Assembly: GCF_003589595.1 (NCBI RefSeq)
Contig: NW_020653856.1
Span: 2,261,581 to 2,325,580, forward strand
DNA from: Hyposmocoma kahamanoa
Taxonomy: Eukaryota; Arthropoda; Insecta; Lepidoptera; Cosmopterigidae
Direction: 5' to 3'
Length of the DNA stretch: 64,000 bases
The translations under genes were made by a program, and so were the position numbers. The notes beneath the pieces are model-generated. The model was given only the letters and a program-made list of their open reading frames with translations. It was not told the origin of the DNA and ran no database searches. Shown piece by piece: positions 45,475 through 57,838 of the stretch (position 1 is the stretch's first letter; every line of letters begins with the position of its first letter).

Positions 45475-45880
45475 AAAAAAAGTAGGAGGTTCTCAATTCG
45501 ACTGTTTTTTTAGTACCCTGTACTGAGATTATATATGGTGGTATTTCTTTTTAAGTGCTACAGAGAACATGCTAAATTATAGTTTTCAACTTAAATTCTA
45601 TCAGTTATTCAATTTGTCCCAAAATTTGCAAACTGCCCCGTCAGTCGCCATCGGACGCTTGTCGACGTTGGATCTGTATAAAATTTTCTCGGCTTGTTCT
45701 TATGTTAAAACCAAAAAAAGGAGGAGGTCAATTCGACAGTAGGTATATTTATTTTTTGTGTGTATATTACGCGATAACTGTTTGTGAACCGATTTTCATG
45801 ATTTTTTTTTATTGGAAAGAGGTTACCTCAGGAGTGGTAGGTAACATTTCAATTTGAAAAAATATTCCACCTTTAACTAT
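45475..45880 (+). mobile_element. Repeat family B, two fragments
   Basis: 45475-45535 joins the left end directly to the right end (only about 60 bp). 45710-45880 is a second left-end fragment with gtgaaccgattttcatgatt and a decayed continuation. Unrelated AT-rich sequence lies between them. Confidence 0.7.
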
Positions 45881-46666
45881 TAACTTGCGGAAGTCAATAA
45901 CCGGAAATAGGTCCGTCTCGGATCCGCTACTTCCGCAAATTAACGTGACCGCAGGGTCACTCGCCCTAAAGGATACACTTGATCGGTCGTCTTCAATATG
46001 TGTGTGGGAGATTATTATATACTAATAAATAATTTGGACCGTATACAGAAGAGCTTAAACATATATTTGTTTACTCGTACGTATTTCAAATGAATGGAGT
46101 CAAAAGAGCATCTATTTACCGAACATTAATACCTACAAATTGATGAATACTCGGAATTCACAAAGATATTCTGTTACACAAAATTTACGAAGATATTGCG
46201 CTACACGAAATACAAAGGTGTGTTTATTGTTGAAATTTCACTGTAATTTCGATATGAGGAAAGTCGTATTTTCCGCAAACACTTGTGTATATTTCTGTAC
46301 TGGATATTTGTATATTTGTTTTGGACGGTTCTGGAAATTATGTAACCAATATTATATTGAATAATAAATTACTGTTCGAAGAAACTTCCCGCTTCGTGGA
46401 AAATCTATTTTAATAATAATCATTCATAACGAGTATTTGAAATTGGAATATACCTAAGATGGTTTTTGGTTATACCGCTAGATGTCACTAATCGACTTTT
46501 GAATTTTGAGTTTGTTTTGAGTTTTTCTTTCAAATAGCACTCAGTCAAGGTCAGATCTGCTTCTTGACTTATTATAGTATTTAAAGGCCTCAGCGTGCCA
46601 CTTTTACCCTGTAGTACGTCAAAAGTTTAATCTAATCCTTTATAAATAATCTCAGTACAGAGTACT

Positions 46667-47084
46667 AAAAAACCGACCTCAAAAGTATGTGGAATTACAT
46701 ATAATTACCAAGTTTTACTGAAATCGGTTACCGGAAAGTGCGCAAACCCGGATTCATTCCCGAGTTCGCCACTATACGGGAATTGACACAGGAGATAATA
46801 AAAATCGGTTCTCACTACTCAAAGTATATTGACAGAGAAAAACGCCTTGAATTGGAGAATAGCCAAATCAATCATTAAAATAATTGCTCCTTATAATAAA
46901 ATTTAGGCGCTATTTATAAAAAATAATCTTCATCCGTGAACAGCCACCCTTAGGTGGATGATTTTCTTCAAATTTAAATGGGACCACTATGGAGGTACCC
47001 TCTTTCCAACAAAAAAATAAAAATGAAAATCGGTCGTCGGAAATGCAGTCGAATTGAGAACCTCCTCCTTTTTTTAAGTCGGTT
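46667..47084 (-). mobile_element. Repeat family B, near-full copy
   Basis: Reverse complement of 5141-5590; starts aaaaaaccgacctcaaaag and ends aagtcggtt. Confidence 0.85.
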
Positions 47085-48691
47085 AAAAAAGTAATAGCAG
47101 CATCTTTACAGTGAAATAGAAAATTCAACTATGTATTCAGTCATAATTTCATCACGAGAAAACATTATTACGGATTGTTTCTTCAAAGCATTGTCTTTAG
47201 GGAACAAAAATAACTTTTCGGCTAGTAAAAAACAAATAAACGTAATGTTTTAGTGTAATAAATTATATCTAAACAGAGCAATGTGGCCACAAAACCCCCA
47301 CGTCGTTACTGTGGCCATTATCCCGGCCACGGCCACTGAGTAAATATACCTGGCTTTATGTACTTCCCGTTTTGCTAGGTCTTGTTTATTACTTCACTAG
47401 AGATGTGCCACGTTCTCCTGTTATTTAGATAAGTGTTACATTTTTATGCATATAGTTTTTGTAAGTGTTACATTTTTATGTTATTTTGATACATGTGACA
47501 TTTTTATGTTAGTTTGATAATTGTTGCTGTTATCGTTTTTACGACACTTGCAAAAATCACCTGGATAGGAAGAAAATCAACTCATGCATGTTAACTTAAC
47601 GAGCGGTATTGTAAAGTTCCGGATTGTAGATAGGTATACACTTTATACCTCGCATACAAGAACAAAAACAGTACATAAACAAGTTAAAACTGTTGTGCCT
47701 TATTTTTAAGAGCGATCTCTTCCAGACGGCTGTTGACGTAGAGGACATCCAATCAGAGCGGGAGAGGTAGCGTGCCAGCGGCAAAATTGAAAAGTGTATT
47801 AAAAAAAACATGAGTGTTATCGTTAGACGACTGTCTTTCTATCTCTTTCCATTGTCACGACAGGCTGTCGTCGTAACGTTAAGAAAGTCGTGAATTTAAC
47901 AGATATTCCCATATATTTATGTCAGTAATAATATGTATCCTTTTAAGTCTAACAAAAAATAAATATTACCTATACTAACGCGAACTCTAGAACAGCTGAA
48001 AATTTCGCATGCAAAGTAAATATTTAGATTAGTGTATTAGTTCAAGATAATTTTCATCACGTGCATTTCTTATAAAAGAGCAAAATCTGAGTTATTATAG
48101 TATAAATATAATATCATCTCTATTAGCGCGAATGAATAATTTGCAATTTTAGCGGGAAAAAAATTCAAATAAAAAAATTCGATTCAGAATTTTGTGTTCC
48201 ATGATATTTTGGTAATTGTTACATTTTTATATTAATTTCATTATTGTTACATTTTTATTTGTTATTTTAAATTATGTAAGTTACTAATTTTATTATAATT
48301 TGTGAATTTTGCCCATTAGTGTTGTAATAATATAAGACGTACGGTGATTGGTTTTAAGTGCGAGTATAAGCAAAAGTACAACGTTCTCACTTAGCAATGT
48401 CACAAACATCTTACTATTTTTGGCACCCAATAAACGCATACATGCGTCCAAGCCCATTCCGACACTTTACTATTGTAACGACAATCGCGTCGAATGCGCT
48501 ACTAACAAACAAGCCGAGTGATTTATTATTAGATCGTTTTGTTCTTGAATGAATGAAATACGAAAAGAAGGATTTCGTTAGCCGTGAATGGTTGTAAGAT
48601 AGTGGTTTCGTTAGTGATTGAGAAGTAGAGTATAAAACTGTAACGATATACAATAGTAACTGTACAAAATTGCAATTTGTAGTCATTAGGC
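47085..48691. other. Unassigned, with the gttacatttttat micro-array
   Basis: AT-rich; short frames on the minus strand (47596-47811, 48414-48686) show no motif. Confidence 0.4.
47433..48270 (+). repeat. Recurrent short motif gttacatttttat
   Basis: Occurs at about 47435, 47466 and 47495 (as gtgacatttttat), spaced about 30 bp, and again as a pair near 48217 and 48245. A micro-array of about 30-bp units now split into two clusters. Confidence 0.6.
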
Positions 48692-48699
48692 TAAATAAC

Positions 48700-48985
48700 C
48701 ATTGACTTACAATTATATGGACGTCGGGTCCGCGGTAAAAAGTGTCCGAACTTATAGGGCGTTAAAATCGTATACAGAGCGTCATTCACGCTTTAGTCTT
48801 CGTTAGTTCGACTGACAGCGAAGCAAGCAAAATTAGACAGTACTGCGATGACATTACAATTTAAATTCAACGTTTTAGCTTTTTCGTATTCCTTTACATG
48901 TCACTACGTTTAAATAGGTTGACTTGGGACATTTTTTTCGTGGTTTTTGTATTAGACCCGTCGTCCATTTATTTGTAAGTCAATG
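48700..48985 (+). mobile_element. hAT-type MITE, copy 3 (286 bp)
   Basis: Same family and orientation as copy 2, nearly identical to it. Exact 8-bp duplication taaataac at 48692-48699 and 48986-48993. Confidence 0.92.
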
Positions 48986-49084
48986 TAAATAACTAAATAA
49001 ATCATTAGGTTCGACATACCGCTTCTCAAGCAGAGGCCGTGGGTTCGAGTTTGGGCTCACACCTCTGAGTCCCTCGCAATTTAT

Positions 49085-49290
49085 GTGCTTGTGCACAACG
49101 TGTACACACTCATTGCCCAGTACTAGGGAAACCGTATATCGCAGGTGCCATGAACATACACATGGATAACCACAAATTACACCCAAACTCACGAGACAAA
49201 CAAGTGGTAGGCCATACAAATATTTCATCCGGCCCGGAAATCGAACCCAGGACCTCTGCGTGGCACTCATGGTAACCACGGAGGCAGTCG
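49085..49290 (-). mobile_element. tRNA-derived SINE, second copy
   Basis: Same body and head as 33655-33893 (ggtttccctagt, gagtttgggtgtaatttgtg, gggttcgatttccgg in the minus reading). A small deletion damages the A-box region. Confidence 0.82.
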
Positions 49291-49299
49291 AAAGAGGTT

Positions 49300-49432
49300 A
49301 ACAAACTTTTGAAAACGTGTAAACTCCCTAACCGGCATTGGGTCAACGTGGTGGACTATGGCCTAAACTCGACTAAACCTAACCCTCGCCTGAGAGGAGA
49401 CTTGTGCCCAGCAGTGGGACGTCTGTGAGAAT
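49300..49432 (+). repeat. Lepidopteran LINE-type 3' segment
   Basis: The sequence around ggcattgggtcaacgtggtg and gagaggagacttgtgcccag matches a very common lepidopteran repeat end (it reads as ... VDYGLN ...). A second trace of its end is at 22795-22820 (gagacccgtgcccagcagtg). Confidence 0.6.
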
Positions 49433-49439
49433 TTTTGTT

Positions 49440-49545
49440 TGATACTAAGTGACGGGATGAATAAGTTGTGGGCTTGATGGTAAGCGACACGCCTGTCCAT
49501 GACAGTTGCAGTGCCACTCAGAGCTTTAAATCGTAAAGATTAAAA
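49440..49545 (+). repeat. R1 repeat, left-end fragment
   Basis: gatactaagtgacgggatga to cagagctttaaatcgtaaag. Confidence 0.78.
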
Positions 49546-49624
49546 CGCGATTTAATTACGCGATTAAATTGAGTGCGACAAACGAGATAAAAATAAATAA
49601 TAAAAACAAACAAACTGATATAGG

Positions 49625-49830
49625 TATCGAGTTCTTAGGTTTTCGCGATTGTTACACATAGGAAATGAAACTATTTGTCCGTATTTAAATCGCGTAAATT
49701 TGTTTTTTTTAAACAAACCGACGTTTCGGGCCTTTTACAGGTCCCATAACCTCAACCGTGATTCTACCGTGACCAGGAAATGAAACTATTGTCCCAGATT
49801 TAAATCGCGTGTATTTGTTTTTTCTCTTTA
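49625..49830. repeat. Repeat family E
   Basis: Begins atcgagttcttaggttttcg as at 40744, then runs through gacgtttcgggccttttaca and cccataacctcaaccgtgat. A short piece of the same family is near 7888-7930, and a cagacgtttcgg-like scrap is near 50900-50940. Confidence 0.6.
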
Positions 49831-50465
49831 CCTTTTTAATACATTTCAATTTATGAGAGTATTTAAAATACGTGAATAATAACTAATATAATGTAAAATA
49901 TGTAAAAGCCGAAACCACAAAAAGCCAGGCATTTTTGTTCGTCCTTTTCGCGCCGATGATTCGACGACAAAGATAGCTGTATACGCAATTTCATAGTGTT
50001 ATCCTTGTTTTTCAAAATGTTTAACAATAGTCTATTACCAAATAAACAAAAGAACGAATGACTCTAATGCGGTATCTTACCGATTCAGTATTCGCAGTAA
50101 AAACAAAAAAAAAATGGCAACAAGGTTTTATCATCTGAAATAAATATGTCACGGGGAGGTTTATCACATATTACATGCGACATACTGCTATGCTACAACA
50201 ATGGATACAAGCGGATGATTACGATGAAAAAAAGAATGTAGTTTTTTCGGCATCATAGAGCTATATCAATGCAGAAAATAATATATTACTGAACAGAAAT
50301 ATAATATTGGAATTGAAAATAATTTTTCGGATGGAAATCGCGTATTATATAAATATTAAGACAACGTCAAATACATTGCTCTGATCCCGAAGTAAGTAAC
50401 TTAAGCACTTGTGTTGTGGAAATCGGAAACGACGACGGTATCACAAACACCCTAGTAGCAGTAGA

Positions 50466-50757
50466 TCTCTTTGTGAAAGAGTTTGTCCAAGGTCCAGCTG
50501 ACTGCCACCTTACCTTATCTTTCTGTTGCCAGGCAGTAATGTCAGCATTACTGTGTTCCTGTTTTGAAGGGCAAGGGTGCTGGTGAAATTACACACACAT
50601 GGTACTTATCAACTTATGTCTCAGGGTGACGTGCCCAGTGATAGTGCCCCTCAGATCATAGCGATTTAAATCTCTAAGCGCCACTGCAACTGTTATGGAC
50701 AGGCATATAGCTTACCATTAGGCGCACGACTTCTTCATCACTTGATATTATAAAAAT
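50466..50757 (-). repeat. R1 repeat, full copy
   Basis: Reverse complement with both ends: ctctttgtgaaagagtttgt at the start and cttgatattataaaaatata at the end. Confidence 0.85.
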
Positions 50758-50779
50758 ATACCCGAGATGATATAGAAAA

Positions 50780-50880
50780 GTTAGTTTCCTATCTTGACCC
50801 GGCTGGGGATCTAACCCGGGACCTCAGATGGCGACACCAAGGAACCAGTGTGCAAGCCTATCGACCACAGAGGTCATCGT
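50780..50880 (-). mobile_element. tRNA-derived SINE head of another family
   Basis: The minus strand reads gacctctgtggtcgataggc ... gaggtcccgggttagatccc, with A- and B-box-like blocks 50 bp apart. The body is cut short after gccgggtcaag. Confidence 0.7.
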
Positions 50881-50940
50881 TTTATCATATTTGTTTTTTC
50901 AAACATATAGACGTTTCGGAAACTTTATTGTAGGATTAGC

Positions 50941-52097
50941 ATGATAAGGCGCTTGTGCGTGAGCAACAGATCTCTTTGTGACAATAGTAGTATATCGCGC
51001 TGGCTCAAGGCGCGCTAGCCCCACAGGCGGCATGGTCATGGCTGACTGAGATGATAAAGAACTGTCTAATATGAATGCACACCACTCTATTTCTCATTAA
51101 CGTAGTCACAAAAGTAAAAGAAAACAAGTCATAATTCACATATTTTACTAATTAACTGCTTCGGTTATAAAAAAAAACCAAATAGATAATATCAATTGCA
51201 CCAGTCAGTATCAACATGTCGGACGTAAGCTGTCTAGATAAAACAAATATAAAAATACAATAGATAAATGGCAATACCTTAATCACGGCTAAATTTTGGC
51301 CAGGTGTATCAGGCTAGTGTTGTCTATAAATATCGAATATCGATAAACGTTTATTGATGTCAACCTCTTAGGAAAGCTTGTAGAATTATATTGGCATTGT
51401 TTCGTTTAGCGATTGATGAATAACCACTTTCTACAACGGCCACTCTTTAAAATTGTAGTAAGGATAATTAAAACATAAAATTGCGTGCTTCGACGAATAA
51501 AATTCAAGTTGCTTGGCTACGTATAATGTTAGAACCATATTATGAGTGAGTAATTTGAGGTCTTAAACAAAATTAAGAGTGCTGGAGTGGAGACAGAGAA
51601 CTGGTGTCGGAAGGAAGCGTATTTTTACATTTTTCTTTCGTTTTAAAGTTGGAGATTGTAATTTTATGCTGACTAATACAAATTTTATCGTGCTGTGTAC
51701 ACTGTTTTTGAAAGGTGGTCTAGTATATTAATGTATCCAAATGTATCTGTTACCATGTCTTGGTTTTCTGATCCAAAATTTCAGATGGAGTTACGTGTAG
51801 ATACTTCCTTCAAGTTTAGGTTCAACACTTTGCCTATTTCAATCTCTAGTTATAACATTTGACTCTTGTTTTGATATCTTTCATTATATTTGGTAGAAAC
51901 ACGTTTGTACACAGAAATCATAAGTCTACCATCAATTGCACAAGGTAAATAGAAAGTATTTATTTTCTTACTTGATTTTTCTTTTATTGCTTGAATAGTC
52001 TTTTAAATTATTCATTGTAAAGTGAAATGCAGGTTATATTTCTTGATAATGGTTCATAATGTTTTACACTATTTTAAGCGTATCTACAATCCTGTCG
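50941..52097. other. Unassigned AT-rich sequence
   Basis: No gene or repeat recognised. Confidence 0.4.
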
Positions 52098-52262
52098 TGC
52101 GCCTGGTGGTAAGCGACACGCCTATCTATAACAGTTGCAGTGCCCCTCAAAGATTTAAATCGCAAAGGTATTAGGGGCAGTGGCAGTACTGCGCCCGTCA
52201 CCATGCGACATAATTTGACAAGTCCCATGTGTCTGTAATTACACCAGCACCCTTACCCGTTT
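52098..52262 (+). repeat. R1 repeat, left two thirds
   Basis: gtcgtgcgcctggtggtaag to caccagcacccttaccc. Confidence 0.78.
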
Positions 52263-52354
52263 CAAATTTTATATTGTGTACGTATATAATATAGGAACTT
52301 CAAACTTTTTGGCCTTCAATAACATTTTTTTTATGATACAACAAGACAGTTAGA

Positions 52355-52738
52355 TGTAGTAACAGGACGAAAGTCATGCGCTGGTGGTAAATGAACGTCA
52401 CCCTGTCATATAAAGTTGACAAATCTCGTGTGTCAGTTTCACTTGCACTCTTACCTTTCAAAACAGAAACGCAGAAAAGCGAAAACTCACCGAGAGCGAG
52501 CGCGTGTCGGGCGCGTATCGGGTAAGATGTAATTCCGTGTATTTATATGGACGACAACAGACCTCGCGAGCGTATGCGTCCATATAAATACACGGAATTA
52601 CACCTGACTCGACACGTGCCCGACTTGCACCCGCTCTCTGTGTGTTTCACGCTTAATGATGGCATTACTGCTTGAAGGCAGAAGTAGGTAAGGTAGCAGT
52701 ACTTTCCTAAACGAACTCTTTCACGACAAGCTGTATTA
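52355..52738 (+). repeat. R1 repeat interrupted by the foldback MITE
   Basis: A decayed left part (52355-52474, gtcatgcgctggtggtaaat, ctttcaaaacagaaacgcag) and a right part (52656-52738, atggcattactgcttgaagg, gaactctttcac) flank the foldback at 52475-52655. Confidence 0.72.
52475..52655. mobile_element. Foldback MITE with long inverted arms
   Basis: Arms of about 75-80 bp (52475-52553 and 52577-52655) surround a 23-bp loop. The inner 25 bp (52529-52553 and 52577-52601) are a perfect inverted match. It interrupts an R1 copy. Confidence 0.8.
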
Positions 52739-53305
52739 AAGTACTTCTTAGAAGATTTCTTATACCAAAAAGAACACGTGTGTTTATACTCCACAACGAA
52801 CGAATTGCTATCAATCTAAGTTAAAATTGAGTTTAATTCACTTCGAACTAAAATAGTTACCTATATAAACTTCTGTACAACTAAAACTAGGCTCCAGTTA
52901 GCGTGTTGCCATTAATATGTTTATTTTAAAGTTTTTATTAACCTCGAGCTGTTAGTAATGACCAATTTTCAAACGATTTTGAAAGGCCAGTGAGTGGCAC
53001 TGTGGGCATTAGATAGAATAGAACACAACAGAATGGAACGGAACGGAATACGTTTATTTGCCAAAATAGAGTAATGATAATGGTCTTTAATAAAATTAGG
53101 TACAATTGTATTCAACCTGCAAGCAGATGTACGAATATTAATGTCATGTTCGATTTCTACTGTTAATTGCAATTCAAATTAATGTAAATTTGTATTTGGA
53201 AATTCTAAGTATTCTTTATTACTATAGAAGCAAGTGTCAAAAGCCATTTTGTCAATTGTAATTTAAAAGTATGTCCTTGCAACAATTTAATTTAATTTGG
53301 CAAAT

Positions 53306-53599
53306 TCAACAGGATATCGGGTTAGATTTCCGGTAGATCAAATTTGGGTAATGAACTTTTGAAATTGGTTCTCTGTTTTTAATACTCATAATATAGGGAA
53401 TATTAAGACCAGGTTTTTGTATCCATTTAAAATTATTATCATTAAAATTTTCTAATTTAAAATCACTATGGCAGCAAGTCAAGTCTTTTTTAGAAAAGCA
53501 ACAATGATGTCTCTGCGAACATATTTTTGTACGTAAATAAGAAATTAGAAATATAAAGTGAAGGTACAAATAAGACATGCGCCTGGTGGTAAGCGACAC
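53306..53599 (-). other. Unrecognised open frame
   Basis: 97 codons on the minus strand: a hydrophobic start (translated from an R1 end), then a Cys/His-containing part (HHCCFSK...CCHSDFKLENF) and NIPYIMSIKNREP. The N-terminal part falls in the R1 repeat, so the Met is not credible. The rest may be a fragment of an unidentified mobile-element protein. No function is claimed. Confidence 0.2.
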
Positions 53600-53792
53600 G
53601 CCTGTCCATAACAGTTGCAGTACTCTCAGGGTTTTAAATCACAAAGATCTGAAGTGCACTGCCATTGTGCCCATCACTCCGAGACATTAGTTGACTAGCT
53701 CGATGTGCCGGTAATTTTACCAGCACCCTTACCCAGTAAGTAAGACGGTACCGCTTCCCTGGACGAACTCTTTCACAAGAACCTCTAGTACT
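53574..53792 (+). repeat. R1 repeat, near-full copy
   Basis: catgcgcctggtggtaagcg to gaactctttcacaagaacct; the cattactgc block is deleted. Confidence 0.8.
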
Positions 53793-54701
53793 GCTCAACT
53801 TATGTCTGCTTGGTACTTTTCATCAGAAGAAATACGATTTAAATCCGAAAAAAAAATTTTCAAACCACTTAAGAAATGTGCCTTCCTAAATGTCTTTTTT
53901 ATTTTATTTTTTTTATTGTATGTAATGTATTGGTGTTCAAAATAAATAAATAAATGTACTTGCATCTTAACTGCGTCAGTCGATGCATCGACTGTCGATA
54001 ATCAATACATTCCCAACCCTTGACTGTCACCGACTGTGCGATTCTCCCCTATCTGCCCTTTAATCTAAATGCTTTTCGTATCTGAAATAATACTGTACAC
54101 TCGCGTGCAAACAATGTGAGCCACATGAAATTTTATGATGTAAAATTATAGCTGTCCGTTATCGAGGTCAAAAATTATTTTTCGAATCGATTTGTGATAA
54201 TAGTAAACTAAATTTGTTTTCATTCCACCTACTCGGAACAAAGCCATTGACTTTCCACGGCGAGGGATCGGAATTGCTTATTATTCCTTGGGGATTATTT
54301 CTTGAACTTCGATCACGAATATTGAACCTTATACGGATAAAAAATTACGATAAATGATTATTGTTTGGAAAGATAATACACTGGATAGCAGGCTACGGTT
54401 ATACGCAAAAAGATCTTTTGTTTATTTTTCGTGTACGAGAAGAGAAGTGATGGAATGGTAGTAGGTAACCTATTAGGACAATGATTGCTTCTCGATTAAG
54501 ACTTTAATTTCTAAGTATTCGATCTGTGTATTAAAAATTATAACAAACTAGTGGAGAAATTTCACAAAAAGATAATTGAATATCATATTGGTGAAACATT
54601 TTAACATTCAATAAAATTTTTATTACAGTTAGCACCTATCTATCTTAACGTATTTAACCCAGTAATGTAGAGCAGTACTGTAGTTTTTTTATACCCAGAG
54701 A
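53793..54701. other. Unassigned AT-rich sequence
   Basis: Includes a gaaatacgatttaaatccg scrap of family E near 53830. Otherwise nothing. Confidence 0.4.
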
Positions 54702-54890
54702 AGGGATGAACAAGTCATACGCCTGTCCATAACAAATGCAGTGTCTCTCAGAGTTTTAAATTACAAAGATCTGAAATTTTCACCATCACCCTTAACCTTC
54801 AAAGCGAGAACGTAGTAATGCTCTCATTGCTGGTTGGCAGCAGAAATACATAAGGTGGCAGTACCTCCCTGGACGAACTATGTCACGAGC
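54702..54890 (+). repeat. R1 repeat, internally shortened
   Basis: gaagggatgaacaagtcata to ctccctggacgaactatgtc; the central prolonged block is lost. Confidence 0.75.
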
Positions 54891-54984
54891 TTGGTCCTTT
54901 TCATCAAAGGAAATACGACTTAGATCCAAAAAACATAGTACTTATAAAACAGACTTAATAATTATTAACACTTGGAAAAAATTC

Positions 54985-55050
54985 CTTCGATCCGGCCGGA
55001 ATTGAACCGACGTCTCCTAGCAAACCACGCCAGACTCTATGCCATTATAT
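54985..55050 (-). mobile_element. tRNA-like SINE head
   Basis: The minus strand reads taatggcatagagtctggcg ... gtcggttcaattccggcc with a B-box. Similar to 12432-12500. Confidence 0.55.
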
Positions 55051-55490
55051 TATCATTGACAACCGTGCCAAGAGGCTTATAGGTGACTCGGAATTAGTGG
55101 AAGCGAAGCTGCAGAGCCTTGAACACCGCCGTAAAGTTACCTGCTTATCGGTATTTTACAGGATATATTGCGGAAAGTGTGCGATGGAACTAGACAATTT
55201 AATTCCGCCTTTCCCTTTCCACCACTAGGCGTAGGCTTGGATTCCACCCCTATGTTGTGGATGTTCCAAAGATTCGCACGAAGCGTTACACTTCCACATT
55301 TATATGGCGAACGGCTATGGAGTGGAATTCCCTGCCTGCAGATTTGTTCCATGAGCTTTATAACTTGGGTCTTTTCAAGGCGAGATTGAATAGGCATTAT
55401 TTAGGTGTGTATACTCCATCGTCGACGTCATCGTCACTTTCCGTCAGGTGTGATGGAGGTCAAATGCGCCCTTATATTTAAAAAAAATGA
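55045..55490 (+). pseudogene. LINE reverse transcriptase C-terminal fragment
   Basis: Frames show SVFYRIYCGKCAMEL, then DVPKIRTKRYTSTFIWRTAM, EWNSLPADLFHELYNLGLFK and ARLNRHYLGVYTPSS. The order fits the C-terminus and 3' UTR of an insect non-LTR reverse transcriptase. The same segment recurs at 303-510. Confidence 0.75.
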
Positions 55491-56204
55491 CAATTAAACC
55501 GCGGAATGAACCAGCGGACCCTACGAATTCTTCTACGTGTTTGTTGTCGGATCTTTGTATTTGGTTTTCAACGACTTTTTACCCGTAACGCCATCTATGA
55601 GAAATCTATGAAAGTATTTCGTCACCCACTTAGGTACCTTTACGGCTACCAACTCTGTCTAGAAATGTCGCTACCTATTAAATTTCATATTTCTGCATTG
55701 AATATTGTAAATGTTCTGTTGGGATACCAAACAAATAAAAATTAATTAATTAATACATCTACGTGTTAAAAACCAACATCATACATTTAAATTAATACAT
55801 CTACCTACTAAACGACATTTAAGTCAAATTCATTTGTTACTTTATTAATTTGTAATTTGAAATCCAGTGGCGTATTTTTCAAATCTATCATTCTCTTCCC
55901 ATCTTCCAACATTATAAACGACACAAAACAATGTACATAATGTACTTTTTTGACTCTTGTGCTTTAGTCCGCCGGCCCTAGATTATGAATTCGTAGTGCT
56001 GGGACACAATTTGTTTTCTATTAATTTATTTCTAAATTTTAAAATGTTCATGGTTTTCATTTAATCCATTCGTAATGTTGACATGCCCTTTCCGTTACAC
56101 CCTGTATATAGACACCCACTAGGCGAGCATGTACGATCCTCGATTACATCATTACTTACTATTTACTTACTTTTATAGAATAGATAGAATAGAGATGAAA
56201 TAAG
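55491..56204. other. Unassigned sequence
   Basis: The words cgccatctatgagaaa near 55590 also occur near 6306; no larger shared block. Confidence 0.35.
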
Positions 56205-56651
56205 GGCCATCTATCTCTGGCAATTCACCAGGCAAATGGGCCGTATATCGCTTTTAAATATCAACTCTTGTTTGTACTGAAATTACAAATTAGGAAGTTG
56301 AAATAATACTGCGCCAACAACTGACCTGTGTGCACGTCTTCGTATATTCCAAAAATATTGTGTATTTTTTGTAGTAAAGATAATATCTTTAACTATGGGG
56401 CGCTGTTCCATTCGGTGGTGTGGGAAAAACAGCAAACCATCTAATTAAAAAACAAACGGAATCACATTTCATCGGTAATTAAATATTAAATATTGAATTT
56501 TCAAATTTTCGTCCACCATAGCAAAGCTCAAGTTAAACTGGTCAGAATTCGGGCCAGCCAATCGGAGCGCAGCAGTTGCCACCGTAATGATTTGGCAGAA
56601 TAGTTTTCAAACAAATAAAATTACATTTCATTTCTGGTTATATACTCGATG
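56205..56651 (-). mobile_element. Repeat family C, near-full copy
   Basis: Contains ggcaaatgggccgtatatcg, aatatcaactcttgtttgta, gttccattcggtggtgtggg, catttcatcggtaattaaat and the terminal tatactcgatga. Confidence 0.78.
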
Positions 56652-56999
56652 ATTGGGTAGAAAACAATTGAACATTTACCTACCACTAAACATTTAAAAC
56701 ACCTCCCACATATCTAATAATCTGAATTAATAAGCTTGAAACTATCAAACGGCGGTCAATCCTACGTTTACGAGGTCGTAAAGATACAAAACGCAACTCT
56801 TTTATTGCCCGGATTACATGTTATTGCGTAATAAACTCTAAACGATTATACTTAGAGCACATTTTGTAAAAAAGGCAACTAAATGTGAGGCGTGAATTTT
56901 TATGGGAAGAAATATCGAACGTGCATTTAATTAGGTACTTTTTTAGGCCAAGTTTTTTCCAATTAGGCTACAATATATTAATTTATATACGTCACACGA

Positions 57000-57838
57000 G
57001 TGGGCGTGGGTCTCCTCTAAAGAGACCGTTAAAATCATAGTTATCTAATTTGACCCAAAGGGGTAAATTTTCTCCAATATAATTATTAGTCAGGGGTACT
57101 TGTAATTCCATTACAAGTACGCGGGTATGTGTCCCGGCTCCCCGAGCTACTACCATCTCTAATCTCCTATTTTCCTTCCGAGACAGTAGTATCCTATACC
57201 TAAATTTCCTCTTTCAATATCCATTTTCTCCCTCCCCCCTGACCATATCCTTTACCTCTATGGCCGCGTGGCTAGGGGCATGCCTAGTCGAAAGCGTGCC
57301 ACAAACCCTGGGACCGAGTGAACCCAGAAATAGGTTAGCTTTACCCTGGCAAGCGGGGCACTGCCAGGATGGACATATATTTTTCCACTGCTTCTCGTGG
57401 GACTGCAATGGTTAATTTGTTAAATGGCAACCAAAATGGCGGCCATGTTGTTCGCCGTCCGTCACGTCTCGGTTTCCGCGGGGGCGAAAAGTGGACAGTA
57501 GAAAGACACCTTGCTACTTTGAATGTTATGATAAAATAGAAGAAGTATGTAACATCGTGAATGAAAGAAGAATTGATGTTCTTTGTGTGAATGAGATGAA
57601 GAGAAAAGGATGCAATACGACCACGCATGGATCATACACAGCGTACTGGTCAGGAGTGCCCGAAACCAGCAGAGGGTGCCAAGGCGTTGGCGTATTTTTT
57701 CTTCTAGAATGAATTAATGTGTTCTTGACATTGAGTGTGTAAGCCCTAGACTCCTATGGATGAGGTTGAAAGTTGGCCTGACTCGCATCTTTATTTTAGA
57801 GGTATATACTCCGACAGACACGGGTTCAAAACAGATCA
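57000..57838 (+). mobile_element. RTE-like LINE, 5' region with partial endonuclease
   Basis: A GC-rich stretch (57000-57490) that could be a 5' UTR precedes an endonuclease start read over two frames: LATLNV, then EEVCNIVNERRIDVLCVNEM, THGSYTAYWSGVPETSRGCQ, GVGVFF, and after a frame change MRLKVGLTRIFILEVYTPTD. The match breaks off at about 57838. Retention of a 5' end with loss of the 3' end is opposite to normal LINE truncation. Confidence 0.7.

Noticed and set aside
46605..46625. accctgtagt resembling the mir-10 mature sequence of Hox clusters
   Set aside because: It diverges straight after the first ten bases and no hairpin surrounds it.
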